From Alphaproteobacteria bacterium (GTDB lineage Bacteria > Pseudomonadota > Alphaproteobacteria > Micropepsales > Micropepsaceae), in contig JANYAR010000093.1 in assembly GCA_025361185.1 (NCBI GenBank), positions 1 through 34,138 on the forward strand: a stretch of 34,138 nucleotides of DNA, given 5' to 3'. The notes beneath the pieces are model-generated. The model was not told where the DNA came from, did not search any database, and was given only the letters and a program-made list of their open reading frames with translations. Shown here one piece after another: positions 16,355-25,153 of this stretch. The translations under genes and the position numbers were made by a program. How positions within the stretch are numbered: position 1 is the stretch's first letter; each line of letters starts with the position of its first letter.

Positions 16355-17632
16355 ATGACGACCCATTCTGCGGCCGCCGAGCAAAAGGCCATTTTGGCCG
16401 AAAGTGATCTGCCCGAGCGCAAAAGCGTCGTTGACGATTTTGCCGGCTATCGGGCGTTGCGCCGCCGGATCGAGGATCTGGAGAATAGCGGCCAGAGCCT
16501 GCCCTTCTTCGAGCCCCGGGACGGTGTCAGCCACAGCGTCATCCGCCGTAGCGAGAAAAGCCTTATCAGCTTTTCCGGCTACAACTATCTGGGCCTGAGC
16601 GGCCATCCCGCCGTCACCGCCGCCGCCAAGAACGCCATAGACAAGTACGGCACCAGCGCATCGGCCAGCCGCATCGTCGCCGGCCAGATCGAGCTGCATG
16701 GCGAACTGGAACGCAAGCTGGCCAACTTCCTGGGGACCGAGGATGCGTTGATCTTCATCAGCGGCTATCTCACCAATGTTAGCGTAATCTCGCACCTGCT
16801 GGCCCGGCCCGACGCGGTGATCTACGACTCCGGCGCCCATAACAGCATCATCACCGGGGCGCGGCTGTCGGGCGCCAAGACCTTCACCTATCCCAATGGC
16901 GATTGGGACGGACTGGACGCGCTGCTGCAAAAGGAGCGCACCGGTTTTCGCCGCGGGCTGATCGTGGCCGAAGGCGTCTATTCCATGGACGGTCAGATCC
17001 TGGACCTCAAGCGAGCGGTCGAAACCAAAAAGCGCCACGACATGCTGCTGATGGTGGACGAAGCCCATTCCTTCGGCATTGTGGGCAAGACCGGGCGCGG
17101 CGTCTGCGAAGCTGCCGGCCTGCCGGTGGACAGCATTGATGTCTATATGGGCACGCTGAGCAAAACGCTGGCCTCCAGCGGCGGTTATATCGCCGGCGAC
17201 CGCGGTCTGATCGAATATATGCGCTATCTGTGCCCCGGCCTGATCTTCAGCGTCGGCCTGTCGCCCGCCGATACCGCCGCCGCCATGGCGGCGCTTGATA
17301 TTCTGGAGCGCGAGCCGCATCGCCCCAAGCGCCTGCGCGAACGCGCCAAGTTCTTCCGCCTGGTGGCGCGCGAGAACGGCCTGTCCGTGGGCGGCGACGA
17401 GGAATCGCCCGTCGCATCGCTGATCGTGGGCGACGACAAGATGGCCATGATGCTGTCGCACAATCTGCTGGAGCGCGGCATCGAGGTGCAGCCCATCGTC
17501 CGCCCCGCCGTATCGGCCACTACGGCGCGCCTGCGCTTCTTCCTCACCGCCAATCATACCGAAGAACAGATTCTAGCGACCGTTCCGGTTGTGGCCCAGG
17601 AACTGGAAAAGCTACGCCGCGAAGTCGGCTAG
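16355..17632 (+). CDS. spt: Alpha-oxoamine synthase, serine palmitoyltransferase type
   Basis: This PLP enzyme condenses an amino acid (serine for sphingolipids) with an acyl thioester, giving a 3-keto long-chain base. The 425 residues include a 50-residue N-terminal extension and then the full family core: YNYLGLSGHP (76-85), SRIVAGQIELHGELE (105-119), the PLP-stacking His162 in SGAHNSI, EGVYSMDG (206-213), DEAHSFGIVG (235-244, Asp235 binds the pyridine nitrogen) and GTLSKTLASSGG with Lys270 as the Schiff-base lysine. The sequence is nearer to the alpha-oxoamine synthase domains found in polyketide systems than to the Sphingomonas soluble SPT, which hints that a carrier-protein-bound acyl chain may be used; no acyl carrier protein gene is adjacent. 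GAGGGG lies 2 nt before ...caATG, a strong ribosome site. The desaturase starts 2 nt after its stop. Confidence 0.85.
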   Translation: MTTHSAAAEQKAILAESDLPERKSVVDDFAGYRALRRRIEDLENSGQSLPFFEPRDGVSHSVIRRSEKSLISFSGYNYLGLSGHPAVTAAAKNAIDKYGTSASASRIVAGQIELHGELERKLANFLGTEDALIFISGYLTNVSVISHLLARPDAVIYDSGAHNSIITGARLSGAKTFTYPNGDWDGLDALLQKERTGFRRGLIVAEGVYSMDGQILDLKRAVETKKRHDMLLMVDEAHSFGIVGKTGRGVCEAAGLPVDSIDVYMGTLSKTLASSGGYIAGDRGLIEYMRYLCPGLIFSVGLSPADTAAAMAALDILEREPHRPKRLRERAKFFRLVARENGLSVGGDEESPVASLIVGDDKMAMMLSHNLLERGIEVQPIVRPAVSATTARLRFFLTANHTEEQILATVPVVAQELEKLRREVG

Positions 17633-17634
17633 GA

Positions 17635-18585
17635 ATGGCCGGCGCTTTCTTCGTCTCGGCCGTCAACCAGCCGCACCCCGCGCGGACCCAGGCCATCCTG
17701 AAAGTGCATCCCGAAATCCGCGAGCTTATCGGCCGCAATCCCTGGACCGCGATCATCATGCTGGGCGTGGTGGGGCTGCAGATCGCCCTGGCGATATGCA
17801 TGGGCCGCCTTGGTCTGCACTATTGGTGGGCCGCGCTGCTCACCGCCTATGGCATCGGTGCCTTCGCCAATCACTGTCTCTACGTCGTTGTCCATGACGC
17901 AACCCACAGGCTGATCTTCAGGAGCCGCGCCGCCAATTATCTGGTGGCGATCATCGGCGACCTGCCCAATCTGATCCCCGGGGCCATTGGTTTCAGCATC
18001 TGCCATCTGGCGCACCATGCCCGTCAGGGCGACTATCACACCGATGCAGACCTGGCGGGAAATTGGGAAGCACGGCTGATCGGCAATCGCTGGTACGCAA
18101 AAGCACTATGGCTGCTGCTTTTCCCCTTGTTCCAGCTGACCAGGCCCATGCGCCTCAAGGGCATTTCGGTGTTCACGGGGTGGAGCATGGCCAGCCTGGT
18201 GGCCAGCGCAGCCTTCGACGTCGCTATCCTGCAGTTCTTCGGCGCCAACGCCATTGTGTATCTTGGCGCCTCCATGCTGTTTTCCATCGGCTTGCATCCC
18301 TTGGGCAGCCGCTGGATACAGGAACACTTCACCCTCGATCCCGAACAGGAAACCGGAAGCTATTATGGTTCCCTCAACCGGCTGGCGCTCAATGTCGGCT
18401 ATCACAACGAGCACCATGATTTTCCGTCCATCCCCTGGAACAAGCTGCCCGCCATTCGCAGTATCGCGCCCGAATTTTACAACACGTTGATTCCGTCCGC
18501 CTCCTGGACCCGGCTCTGGCTCCGTTTCATTTGCGATCCGCGCTATTCGCTTTATTCCCGCGTGCTCAGAGCCGAAATCAAGTAG
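17635..18585 (+). CDS. Sphingolipid delta-4 desaturase homologue (DEGS/DES1-like)
   Basis: This is a membrane-bound di-iron fatty-acyl desaturase/hydroxylase; in eukaryotes this family converts dihydroceramide to ceramide. Homology to DEGS1 (compared from memory) covers the full length. There is an N-terminal lipid-DES segment with ILKVHPEIRELIG (21-33), followed by hydrophobic pairs. The three histidine boxes are HDATH (87-91), HLAHH (124-128) and NEHHDFP (258-264), embedded in the diagnostic run ETGSYYGSLN...NVGYHNEHHDFP. A conserved C-terminal tail ends in YSLYSRV. Length (316) matches DEGS1 (about 323). It sits 2 bp after the oxoamine synthase and 9 bp before a glycosyltransferase, so it is almost certainly co-transcribed with them. 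4-hydroxylation instead of desaturation is a possible alternative activity in this family. Confidence 0.88.
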   Translation: MAGAFFVSAVNQPHPARTQAILKVHPEIRELIGRNPWTAIIMLGVVGLQIALAICMGRLGLHYWWAALLTAYGIGAFANHCLYVVVHDATHRLIFRSRAANYLVAIIGDLPNLIPGAIGFSICHLAHHARQGDYHTDADLAGNWEARLIGNRWYAKALWLLLFPLFQLTRPMRLKGISVFTGWSMASLVASAAFDVAILQFFGANAIVYLGASMLFSIGLHPLGSRWIQEHFTLDPEQETGSYYGSLNRLALNVGYHNEHHDFPSIPWNKLPAIRSIAPEFYNTLIPSASWTRLWLRFICDPRYSLYSRVLRAEIK

Positions 18586-18594
18586 GAGGCGCGC

Positions 18595-19749
18595 TTGAGG
18601 TTCGACGGGAAACGCGCTCTCAAGGTCGCGCTGGTCACCAGTTCCTACAATTATATCGCAGACGGCGTGGCGCTGACCCTGAACCGCCTGGTCGGCTATC
18701 TCGAGACGCAGGGCGTCCAAGTGCTGGTGTTCACGCCCACCGCCGATGAGCCCGCCTTTGCCTATCAGGGCACCATCGTGCCGGTTCCCTCCATTCCCCT
18801 GCCCGGCCGCCCCGAATACCGGCTGGCCCTGGGCATGGCCGGCACCGTGAAGCGCCAGTTGCTGGATTTCGCCCCCGATATCATTCACATCGGCGTGCCC
18901 GACCTGTTGGGGCATGCCGCGCTGGCATTGGCGCATAAGCACGGCATCGCGGCGGTGGCGAGCTATCATACCCGCTATGAGACTTACTTGCGGCACTATT
19001 GGTATCTGGCGCCGTTCGAGAAGCCATTGACCGGGATGTTGCGCCGCTTTTACGGCGGCTGCCGTGAAATCTATGTCCCGTCGGACTCAACCCGCGACGC
19101 GCTGCTGGCCGACGGCCTGCGTGACAATTTCAAGCCCTGGCCGCGCGGCGTCGATACCGCGCTTTTTACGCCACACAAGCGCAGCCAGGCGTGGCGCGCG
19201 CGGCACGGCATAGACAGCGACACACCTGTGATCCTGCATGTCTCCCGGCTGGTGCGCGAAAAGCGGCTGGACACGCTGACGGCGGTCCTGAGCCAGATCG
19301 CCGTGCCCCATGTCAGCGTGATCGTGGGCGATGGGCCGGACCGCGACATCGTCGCGCGCGCGTTGCCGAATGCCATCTTCACGGGGTTCCTCAGTGGCGA
19401 AGATTTGGCGACCGCCTATGCCTCGTGCGATATCTTTGTTTTTCCCAGCGACAGCGAAAGTTTCGGCAATGTGACCCTGGAAGCCATGGCATCAGGTCTG
19501 CCAACCGTCTGTGCTGATGCCACCGGCAGCCGTTCGCTGGTGGTTTCGGGCCAAACCGGCTTTTTGGCCCCCGCCAATGACCCACAAGCCTTCGCGCGCC
19601 ATCTCACAGCCCTGGCGCAGGACGGCGCGCTGCGGCGGCGCATGGGGGATGCGGCCCGCGCCCGCAGCCTGACCTTTTCGTGGGAGGAGACGCTGGCGCG
19701 GATGCTGGGCTATTATCGCGCGCTGTTGCCTGGGGCATCCACAACGTGA
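18595..19749 (+). CDS. GT4 glycosyltransferase (MgtA/SQD2-like)
   Basis: This is a GT-B retaining glycosyltransferase of 384 residues, probably working on the cytoplasmic face on a lipid acceptor. The N-terminal domain has VTSSYNYIADGVALTLNRL (acceptor loop) and DIIHIGVPDLLGH, followed by SYHTRYETYL; the C-terminal nucleotide-sugar domain has HVSRLVREKRLD, a VGDGPDR turn and the EX7E-type motif SDSESFGNVTLEAMASGLP. The pattern resembles mannosyl- or sulfoquinovosyl-diacylglycerol synthases. The start is TTG, chosen because AGGAGG sits 5 nt upstream and the domain begins at once. Its stop overlaps the next gene's GTG start (GTGA, 19746-19749). Context suggests that it adds the first sugar to ceramide. 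Confidence 0.85.
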   Translation: MRFDGKRALKVALVTSSYNYIADGVALTLNRLVGYLETQGVQVLVFTPTADEPAFAYQGTIVPVPSIPLPGRPEYRLALGMAGTVKRQLLDFAPDIIHIGVPDLLGHAALALAHKHGIAAVASYHTRYETYLRHYWYLAPFEKPLTGMLRRFYGGCREIYVPSDSTRDALLADGLRDNFKPWPRGVDTALFTPHKRSQAWRARHGIDSDTPVILHVSRLVREKRLDTLTAVLSQIAVPHVSVIVGDGPDRDIVARALPNAIFTGFLSGEDLATAYASCDIFVFPSDSESFGNVTLEAMASGLPTVCADATGSRSLVVSGQTGFLAPANDPQAFARHLTALAQDGALRRRMGDAARARSLTFSWEETLARMLGYYRALLPGASTT

Positions 19750-20918
19750 AGATCGTAGACGTTTGCGAATTCTATTCGCCCACCGGCGGCGGCGTGCGGC
19801 GCTATATCAACCAGAAGCTGGCGCTGGCGGGAAAGTTCGGCCATGAGCTGACGATCATCGCGCCGGGCGCGGAAACACGCATGGAGCCGGCGCATGGCGG
19901 TACCATCGCCTGGATCAAGAGCCCGCATCTGCCCTTCGACCGCAACTACCGGATGTTCTGGAACCACCAGCAGGTCTGGCGCACCCTGGACCGGCTGGCG
20001 CCCGATTTGGTGGAGGGCTCCTCGCCCTGGCGCGGCGGCTGGCTGGCGGCGCGCTGGCCGGGCAAGGCGGTCAAGGTGTTTTTCATGCATGCCGACCCGG
20101 TTGCGGTCTATCCGCAGACTTTTCTGGGCGGGCTGCTCGGACCGGAGCGGGTCGACGAGCTGTTTGGCTTCTTCTGGCGCTACCTCAACCGGTTGAACAG
20201 CAATTATGACGCCGCCATCGTCACCAATCCGGCGCTGGCGGAACGCTTTGCCGGCTTCGGGCTGGAGAATATCCAGATCGCGCCGTTCGGCGTGGAACGC
20301 AGCAAATTCTCGCCCAGCTTTTACGATGCCACGGCTCGGCGCGAAATGCTGGCGACCTGCGGGCTTGGCGCCGACGCGTCGCTGTTGATCGCGGTGGGCC
20401 GCCATCATCCCGAAAAGCGCCTTCGTACCCTCATCAAGGCGGTCAGCCAGGCGCAAAAGCAGCGCAAGATCGGGCTCTATATCGCGGGCGACGGTTTCCT
20501 GCGCGCCTGGGTGGAGCGCTGGGCGTTCAATGCACAGAATGTCTATGTCGCGGGCCAGATCAACGACGGCGAAGAGCTTGCCACCGTGATGGCCAGCGCC
20601 GACGCCCTGATCCACGGTTCGGCGGCGGAAACCTTTGGCCTGGTCTTGGCGGAGGCGCTGTGCTCGGGCACGCCGCTGATCGTGCCGGATGCCGGCGCGT
20701 CCGCGACCTTTGCCGGCCCCGGCTATGCCGAGATCTATCGCGCGGGCGATGCGGCGGACGGCGCCGCTGCGATCCTGCGGCTGCTGGCGGGTGAGCGCAA
20801 GACACAGTCACAGGCGGCTCTGGCGGCCGCCGATGCGCAGGTCTTCACGGTGGAACAGCATTTTGAAAAACTGTTCGCCATCTATGAACGGATCGTGGCG
20901 GAACGCTCGACCCGATAG
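19746..20918 (+). CDS. GT4 glycosyltransferase, second in sphingolipid operon
   Basis: This is a GT-B fold enzyme of about 390 residues starting at GTG 19746, which overlaps the upstream stop and immediately begins the Rossmann strand (KIVDVCEFYSPTGGGVRRYI). Further landmarks are APFGVERSKFSP, a AVGRHHPEKRLRTLIKA sugar-nucleotide region and the EX7E motif region SAAETFGLVLAEALCSGTP. An upstream in-frame ATG at 19680 lies inside the preceding gene and would add 22 unrelated residues, so I reject it. It is the last gene of the plus-strand operon; its 3' end overlaps the 3' end of the opposing GT22-like gene by 37 bp. Donor and acceptor are unknown; by context it extends the lipid-linked glycan. 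Confidence 0.85.
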   Translation: MKIVDVCEFYSPTGGGVRRYINQKLALAGKFGHELTIIAPGAETRMEPAHGGTIAWIKSPHLPFDRNYRMFWNHQQVWRTLDRLAPDLVEGSSPWRGGWLAARWPGKAVKVFFMHADPVAVYPQTFLGGLLGPERVDELFGFFWRYLNRLNSNYDAAIVTNPALAERFAGFGLENIQIAPFGVERSKFSPSFYDATARREMLATCGLGADASLLIAVGRHHPEKRLRTLIKAVSQAQKQRKIGLYIAGDGFLRAWVERWAFNAQNVYVAGQINDGEELATVMASADALIHGSAAETFGLVLAEALCSGTPLIVPDAGASATFAGPGYAEIYRAGDAADGAAAILRLLAGERKTQSQAALAAADAQVFTVEQHFEKLFAIYERIVAERSTR

Positions 20919-22387
20919 AGCGTATACCAGTATAGCGGCAGCAATTTGAGAAAGCCGTGCCGTACGGAAAATTCCGTGTAACCGCGCCTGAAATCGGTGC
21001 CGGCCTGGCCGTAACCGAAGCGCGCAAGCGGAAATTCCGAATAGATCAAAGTGGCGCGCGCACCATCGGGTAGACTTGGCGGGGTCGGGGTCTCGGACAT
21101 CAAAAGAACGGGGCCTTTGTCCAGAAGCACATTCAACTGCGCGACGTCTCGCAGTTTCTCCGCCGCAAATCCCGCGGACCGGAACATGGGATAAGACATG
21201 AAGGGCGGCGAAAAGCTGTAAACAGCTCCCCGATTGTAGCGATAGAGATAGCGTGCCATCGGCATATGGGGCCGCACGCCAAAGGGATAGACCGCGAAAT
21301 AAACCATAGCCAACAGCGAAACCGTGGTGAGCGTTTGCGCCGGCCATCCCTTTCGCCACGACCAGAGGCGCAGGAAGAAGGCGCGTCCGCGCGGCAACTG
21401 CGGCGAAAAGCCCAGCACCGGAAAAGCCGTGGCCAGGATCGCCAGCGGAAACAGAAAGCGCGCTTCCTTGTGCGCGACCGCCATATGTCCCAGCACAAAA
21501 GGCAGGCTCGCCCAGGTGAGCGCATGGCGGGGATTGCGTAGCCACATCGCCGCCATCCCCACCATCAGTACCAGGGTGATGGCGAAGAAAATCTGCGCCG
21601 GCAGCAGATACAGATAGGCCAAGACCGGTTCGCGGCCGAAGCGGTGCGCGGCAACCCCCTGCAGCAGATTGACTTCGATATAGCCGAGCGGCGGAAAAAC
21701 CCATTGGCCATAACCCCAGCGGTCGGCCAGCGCACCCAGCGCCAGCGCCACAAGGCCGCCACCCAGAAACGCTCCCAGCACCGGTAAGCGGACACGCCCA
21801 ACCGCCGCCAGCCAGCCCAACAGGCCCAGGCTCAGCAAACCCGTCTGATAGCGGCTTTCAAAGGCCAGACCGCAGAACAGCCCGGCAAGCGCAACGCGCG
21901 CGGCAGATTTTTCGCCCATCACCAGGCCTGCGCCGAGGGCAAAGAATGCCGCCGAGAAAGTTTCCGACGATGTACGCACAAACAGATAGGGCAGGAATCC
22001 GAACAGCGGCAGATAACGCACAAAAGCGCGCTTTTCCTCATCGCCTTCGATGGTCGTAAGGACGGAGCGTGCGAACACCGCCACGGCCGTCAGCGAAAAC
22101 ACACAAGTTGCCAGCCGCAGGATGAAGGCGAGTGTGAACATGTCATTCACGCCCAGCAGGGTCAGCGGCTTGGCGATCAGAAAATACAGCAGCGGCTGAA
22201 GCCAGGGCCGGATGCGCACAGAAAATTCCCAGGGCAGTTCGGCGGCGCGCGTGATGCCCAGCTTGTAGGACATGAATTCGAGCACCTGGTAGTGCTCATC
22301 GGGAAAATAGAACGTCACACTGAACCAGGCCGTGACCAGGGTGACGGCGGCAAGCAGCAACAGGCTTTGGCGCAGCGCCTTATCCAT
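20882..22387 (-). CDS. GT22-like GT-C mannosyltransferase (Alg9/PIG-B family type)
   Basis: This is a polytopic membrane enzyme of 501 residues that should use a polyprenyl-phosphate sugar on the periplasmic side. The N-terminus after the first helix reads FPDEHYQVLEF followed by LPWEFSVRIRPWLQPLLYF, which matches the HPDE..Q..E and LTWE....IRS...P signature of GT22 (GPI and N-glycan mannosyltransferases in eukaryotes). The acidic DE pair in the first loop is the expected catalytic region. About 10-11 hydrophobic segments follow and then a soluble C-terminal part. The start is ATG 22387 (MDKALRQS), inside an 8-bp overlap with the upstream GT4 gene; longer in-frame starts lie in that gene. It is the last gene of the five-gene minus operon. 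Confidence 0.8.
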   Translation of the reverse strand: MDKALRQSLLLLAAVTLVTAWFSVTFYFPDEHYQVLEFMSYKLGITRAAELPWEFSVRIRPWLQPLLYFLIAKPLTLLGVNDMFTLAFILRLATCVFSLTAVAVFARSVLTTIEGDEEKRAFVRYLPLFGFLPYLFVRTSSETFSAAFFALGAGLVMGEKSAARVALAGLFCGLAFESRYQTGLLSLGLLGWLAAVGRVRLPVLGAFLGGGLVALALGALADRWGYGQWVFPPLGYIEVNLLQGVAAHRFGREPVLAYLYLLPAQIFFAITLVLMVGMAAMWLRNPRHALTWASLPFVLGHMAVAHKEARFLFPLAILATAFPVLGFSPQLPRGRAFFLRLWSWRKGWPAQTLTTVSLLAMVYFAVYPFGVRPHMPMARYLYRYNRGAVYSFSPPFMSYPMFRSAGFAAEKLRDVAQLNVLLDKGPVLLMSETPTPPSLPDGARATLIYSEFPLARFGYGQAGTDFRRGYTEFSVRHGFLKLLPLYWYTLYRVERSATIRS

Positions 22388-23480
22388 GACGGTCCCTTGA
22401 ACGTTCCCTGGCCAGCGCGTCGAACCAGTCGAGATAGGCTTGCGCACAGCGTTGCGGCTCGAATTGCGCGACCAGCGCCGCCAGCTTTTCGCGCGGCGGC
22501 CGCGGCCTATCACGGACCTGCGACAGCGCGGCGGCCAGATCGGCGGGATTGCGTGTCGCCACGATTTTTCCCGCTTCGGGGATCGCCACCACCTCGCGCA
22601 GCATGGAGGAGCAATCCGTGCTGACCACCGGCACGCCATGCGCCAGGGCCTCGCCAACCACCGCAGGCTGGCCCTCATAGTGCGACGTCATCAGCAGGAC
22701 GTCGGCCTGCGCCAGGTAAGGATCAATACTAGGCACATAGCCTATGCGGGTCACGCGGCTCCCAAGCCCCAGGCGCGCGATCATTGCGTCGGTCTTTTCG
22801 CGCAAGGCGCCGTCGCCCAGGATGGTCAGATGCGCATCCTGCTTCAGTGCGGCGATGGTTTTGAGCGCCAGGCCTATATCTTTCTGCGGTTCCAGCCGCC
22901 CAGCCCAAAGGATATGGAATTTGCCTTGCGGCGCGGCGCGTGATTCCAGTCCCGGTCGCAAATAGATGGGATCGTAAAGCACCGGCGCGGGCTTGCCCGG
23001 CGCCAGCACCGCCATCTCGCGGGCAAACCCCGCCGTGAGAGCCGCAAATCCGTCGATGGAACGGGTGAAATGACGGAACAGAACATCGCCCGGCCACGCG
23101 GAAAGCCACCCCGGCAGGGGCGGGTTGGATATTTTCAATGCGATCACCGCGCGCGGATCGGCCCGCCGCAGCGTATTGGCGAGCAGAAGATGAAAATTGC
23201 CCGGCAGGAAGATCACGTCGGGCTTGAGCATGCCCAACTGCCTTGCCATCGCGCGCGCCAGCCGGAACCGCGAAAGCAAGGCGCGCGGGATTGGCGGCTC
23301 CAATGTCACCACCTTCACCCGATCGTCCACACTGCCGCGCAAACCACCTTCTTGGGTGCCGCACAGAATGGTGACGTCGCGCCCGGCCCCGGCCCAGCTC
23401 GCCGCCAGACCGATTGCGATACGCTCGGTGCCGCCGCGCGAAAAATCATGCAGACAGATGAGTATCTTTCGCGCAGTCAT
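22380..23480 (-). CDS. GT4 glycosyltransferase, third of the locus
   Basis: This is a GT-B glycosyltransferase of 366 residues. It begins with ILICLHDFSRGGTERIAIGLA, the typical GGTE/GGAE loop of GT4 enzymes, continues with LKPDVIFLPGN, then has WAGRLEPQKDIGLALKTIAAL (donor domain start), ILGDGALREK and an EX7E-type motif in SHYEGQPAVVGEALAHGVPVV. There is no membrane segment, so it acts in the cytoplasm. It overlaps the upstream gene by ATGA (23477-23480) and the downstream gene by 8 bp, which indicates tight co-expression with the two GT-C enzymes. The sugar transferred is unknown. Confidence 0.85.
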   Translation of the reverse strand: MTARKILICLHDFSRGGTERIAIGLAASWAGAGRDVTILCGTQEGGLRGSVDDRVKVVTLEPPIPRALLSRFRLARAMARQLGMLKPDVIFLPGNFHLLLANTLRRADPRAVIALKISNPPLPGWLSAWPGDVLFRHFTRSIDGFAALTAGFAREMAVLAPGKPAPVLYDPIYLRPGLESRAAPQGKFHILWAGRLEPQKDIGLALKTIAALKQDAHLTILGDGALREKTDAMIARLGLGSRVTRIGYVPSIDPYLAQADVLLMTSHYEGQPAVVGEALAHGVPVVSTDCSSMLREVVAIPEAGKIVATRNPADLAAALSQVRDRPRPPREKLAALVAQFEPQRCAQAYLDWFDALARERSRDRHG

Positions 23481-25153
23481 GGCGCGCGCTCGTAGATCAG
23501 GATCGCCTCGTTGAGGCTTTCATGGATATGGAGCTGAGGCCAGACGCCGGTCGCAGGCCCCGCGCGATGCGCCAAGCGATAGGGCAGACCGCCGTCTTCC
23601 AGCGCCCGGAAATAGAACCGCGCCGGCCTATCGCCATACAGCGCCGCCTGCGCCCGGGACGGCAGACGGTGGCCGCCCAATTCGCTTTGCGGCGTGGTGT
23701 AATGGCGCATCCACCAGTCGTTGACGACAATGAAGCGCGGCGCCCGGCGCCCGGCGAAGGGCGCCTGCACCTCCATGACGCCGGGCAGTGGGCTGCGCGC
23801 CTGCGGTGGTCTTGGGCCCACCCGCACCACTGTTGCATCCTGCGGAAAACGCGGCAGATAGGCGTTCTGACCGTAAGTCTCAATGGCATCGCCGGACCGG
23901 ACATGCATCCGCATCCAGGCTTCCGCCTCATAGCGCGGGTCCTGCAACATGGCGGCGCTGACCGCGATGCAATAATGCAGCGATACTAGCGCCAGCACAG
24001 CGATCCCAGCGCTGGCCCCAAGGCGCATCCAAGGCCGGGGCAAGGAAACCAGCCATGCCGCCGCGATGCCGATATAGACGCAGCCCAGCACCGCCTGCGG
24101 CAGCAGGAAGCGCGCGTCGCTGCGCAGCGCCGTGAAATTGAAACAGAGGGTGAAAGATAGAATGGCCAGGGCGGGCAGCAGGCCTGCCATCCGTGCACTG
24201 CAATCCCTTGCGCGCAGGGCGATGCCAAAGCCCAGCAAGGCCACAAGCGTGGCCGCCGTGCCAGTGCCGCCGCCAAACCATGCCGCCATGTCCATCAGCA
24301 AGGCCCACAAACCGTCCCATCCCTGCGGATAGGTCGCAAAGTCGGCGCTGGCCGGGCCGGTCAGAAAAGCCAGGCGCCGGGCAAAGCCGTCCGGATTGGT
24401 GATGGCCCCATCCACCAGAAGAAGCAGGAACAAGCTGGCCGCCGCCGCAGCCAGGAGTGTGCGAAGAATCTTGCGGACATGCGCGCGCGGCCAGGGGTCG
24501 GATTCAAACCACGCGAGCAGAAAGACCGGCAGGCTGAGCAGGAAAAGCGCATAGGCCTGATCCTTGGTGGCGATGGCCGCGGCGGCAAACAGAGCTGCCG
24601 GCCAGAAGCGTTGCGGCTGATGCTCTGCCACCGCACGCATGCCCCACAACAGCGCCATCATGGCCCAGAACAGATACGGCACATCCAGATTGCTGACCTG
24701 CCCATAATAGGTCAGCCCGAAGTTCAAGGCGCAGGCACCGGCGGCGAGCAGGCCGGCACTACGCCCCGCCACCAGCCGCGCCATCTCCCCCACACACCAG
24801 ATGATGCCCAGCGACAGGACCAGATTGACCAGCCTTGCCGTCACGGCGAAGAAGGTCATGTATTGCGGCTTGGTGAATTCGCCGATCATGTCGGCCTGAT
24901 GAAAGGACGGTGCCTGCAGCAGCGCCATCCCAAGGGCCGGCAGGGTCAGCAGCGCCAGAAAAAAGGCATGCAGCGGCGGATAGGTGAAAGCTGCGCCATG
25001 CTTGTAAGTGAGCGCCAGGGCCGTGAGGAAATTGCGCGGCGCGAAACCGTCATCGTCCCAGCCATCAGACGCCGGAAGGCCCCAGAACAGACCTGCCAGC
25101 CGCAAACCGGCGGCCACGGCCAATATCCAGACCAGCGGATTGCGCAGCTGCAT
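23477..25153 (-). CDS. GT-C membrane glycosyltransferase (GT39/PMT_2-like)
   Basis: This is a polytopic protein of 558 residues. After the first helix (VWILAVAAGLRLAGLFWGL) comes an acidic loop ASDGWDDDGFAPRN and later TYPPLHAFFLALLT, the layout of GT39/ArnT-like enzymes that take sugars from polyprenyl phosphate in the periplasm. About 11-12 hydrophobic segments run to residue 420; the C-terminal about 130 residues are soluble (YGQNAYLPRFPQD, APRFIVVNDWWMRHY). The true start is ATG 25153, which shares one base with the upstream stop (TGATG); longer open frame upstream is read-through of the preceding gene's sequence in another frame. No donor can be inferred. Confidence 0.8.
   Translation of the reverse strand: MQLRNPLVWILAVAAGLRLAGLFWGLPASDGWDDDGFAPRNFLTALALTYKHGAAFTYPPLHAFFLALLTLPALGMALLQAPSFHQADMIGEFTKPQYMTFFAVTARLVNLVLSLGIIWCVGEMARLVAGRSAGLLAAGACALNFGLTYYGQVSNLDVPYLFWAMMALLWGMRAVAEHQPQRFWPAALFAAAAIATKDQAYALFLLSLPVFLLAWFESDPWPRAHVRKILRTLLAAAAASLFLLLLVDGAITNPDGFARRLAFLTGPASADFATYPQGWDGLWALLMDMAAWFGGGTGTAATLVALLGFGIALRARDCSARMAGLLPALAILSFTLCFNFTALRSDARFLLPQAVLGCVYIGIAAAWLVSLPRPWMRLGASAGIAVLALVSLHYCIAVSAAMLQDPRYEAEAWMRMHVRSGDAIETYGQNAYLPRFPQDATVVRVGPRPPQARSPLPGVMEVQAPFAGRRAPRFIVVNDWWMRHYTTPQSELGGHRLPSRAQAALYGDRPARFYFRALEDGGLPYRLAHRAGPATGVWPQLHIHESLNEAILIYERAP

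Noticed and set aside
16277..17557. 426-codon minus-strand open frame over the oxoamine synthase gene
   Set aside because: The plus frame has all catalytic motifs. The antisense frame has only biased low-complexity composition.
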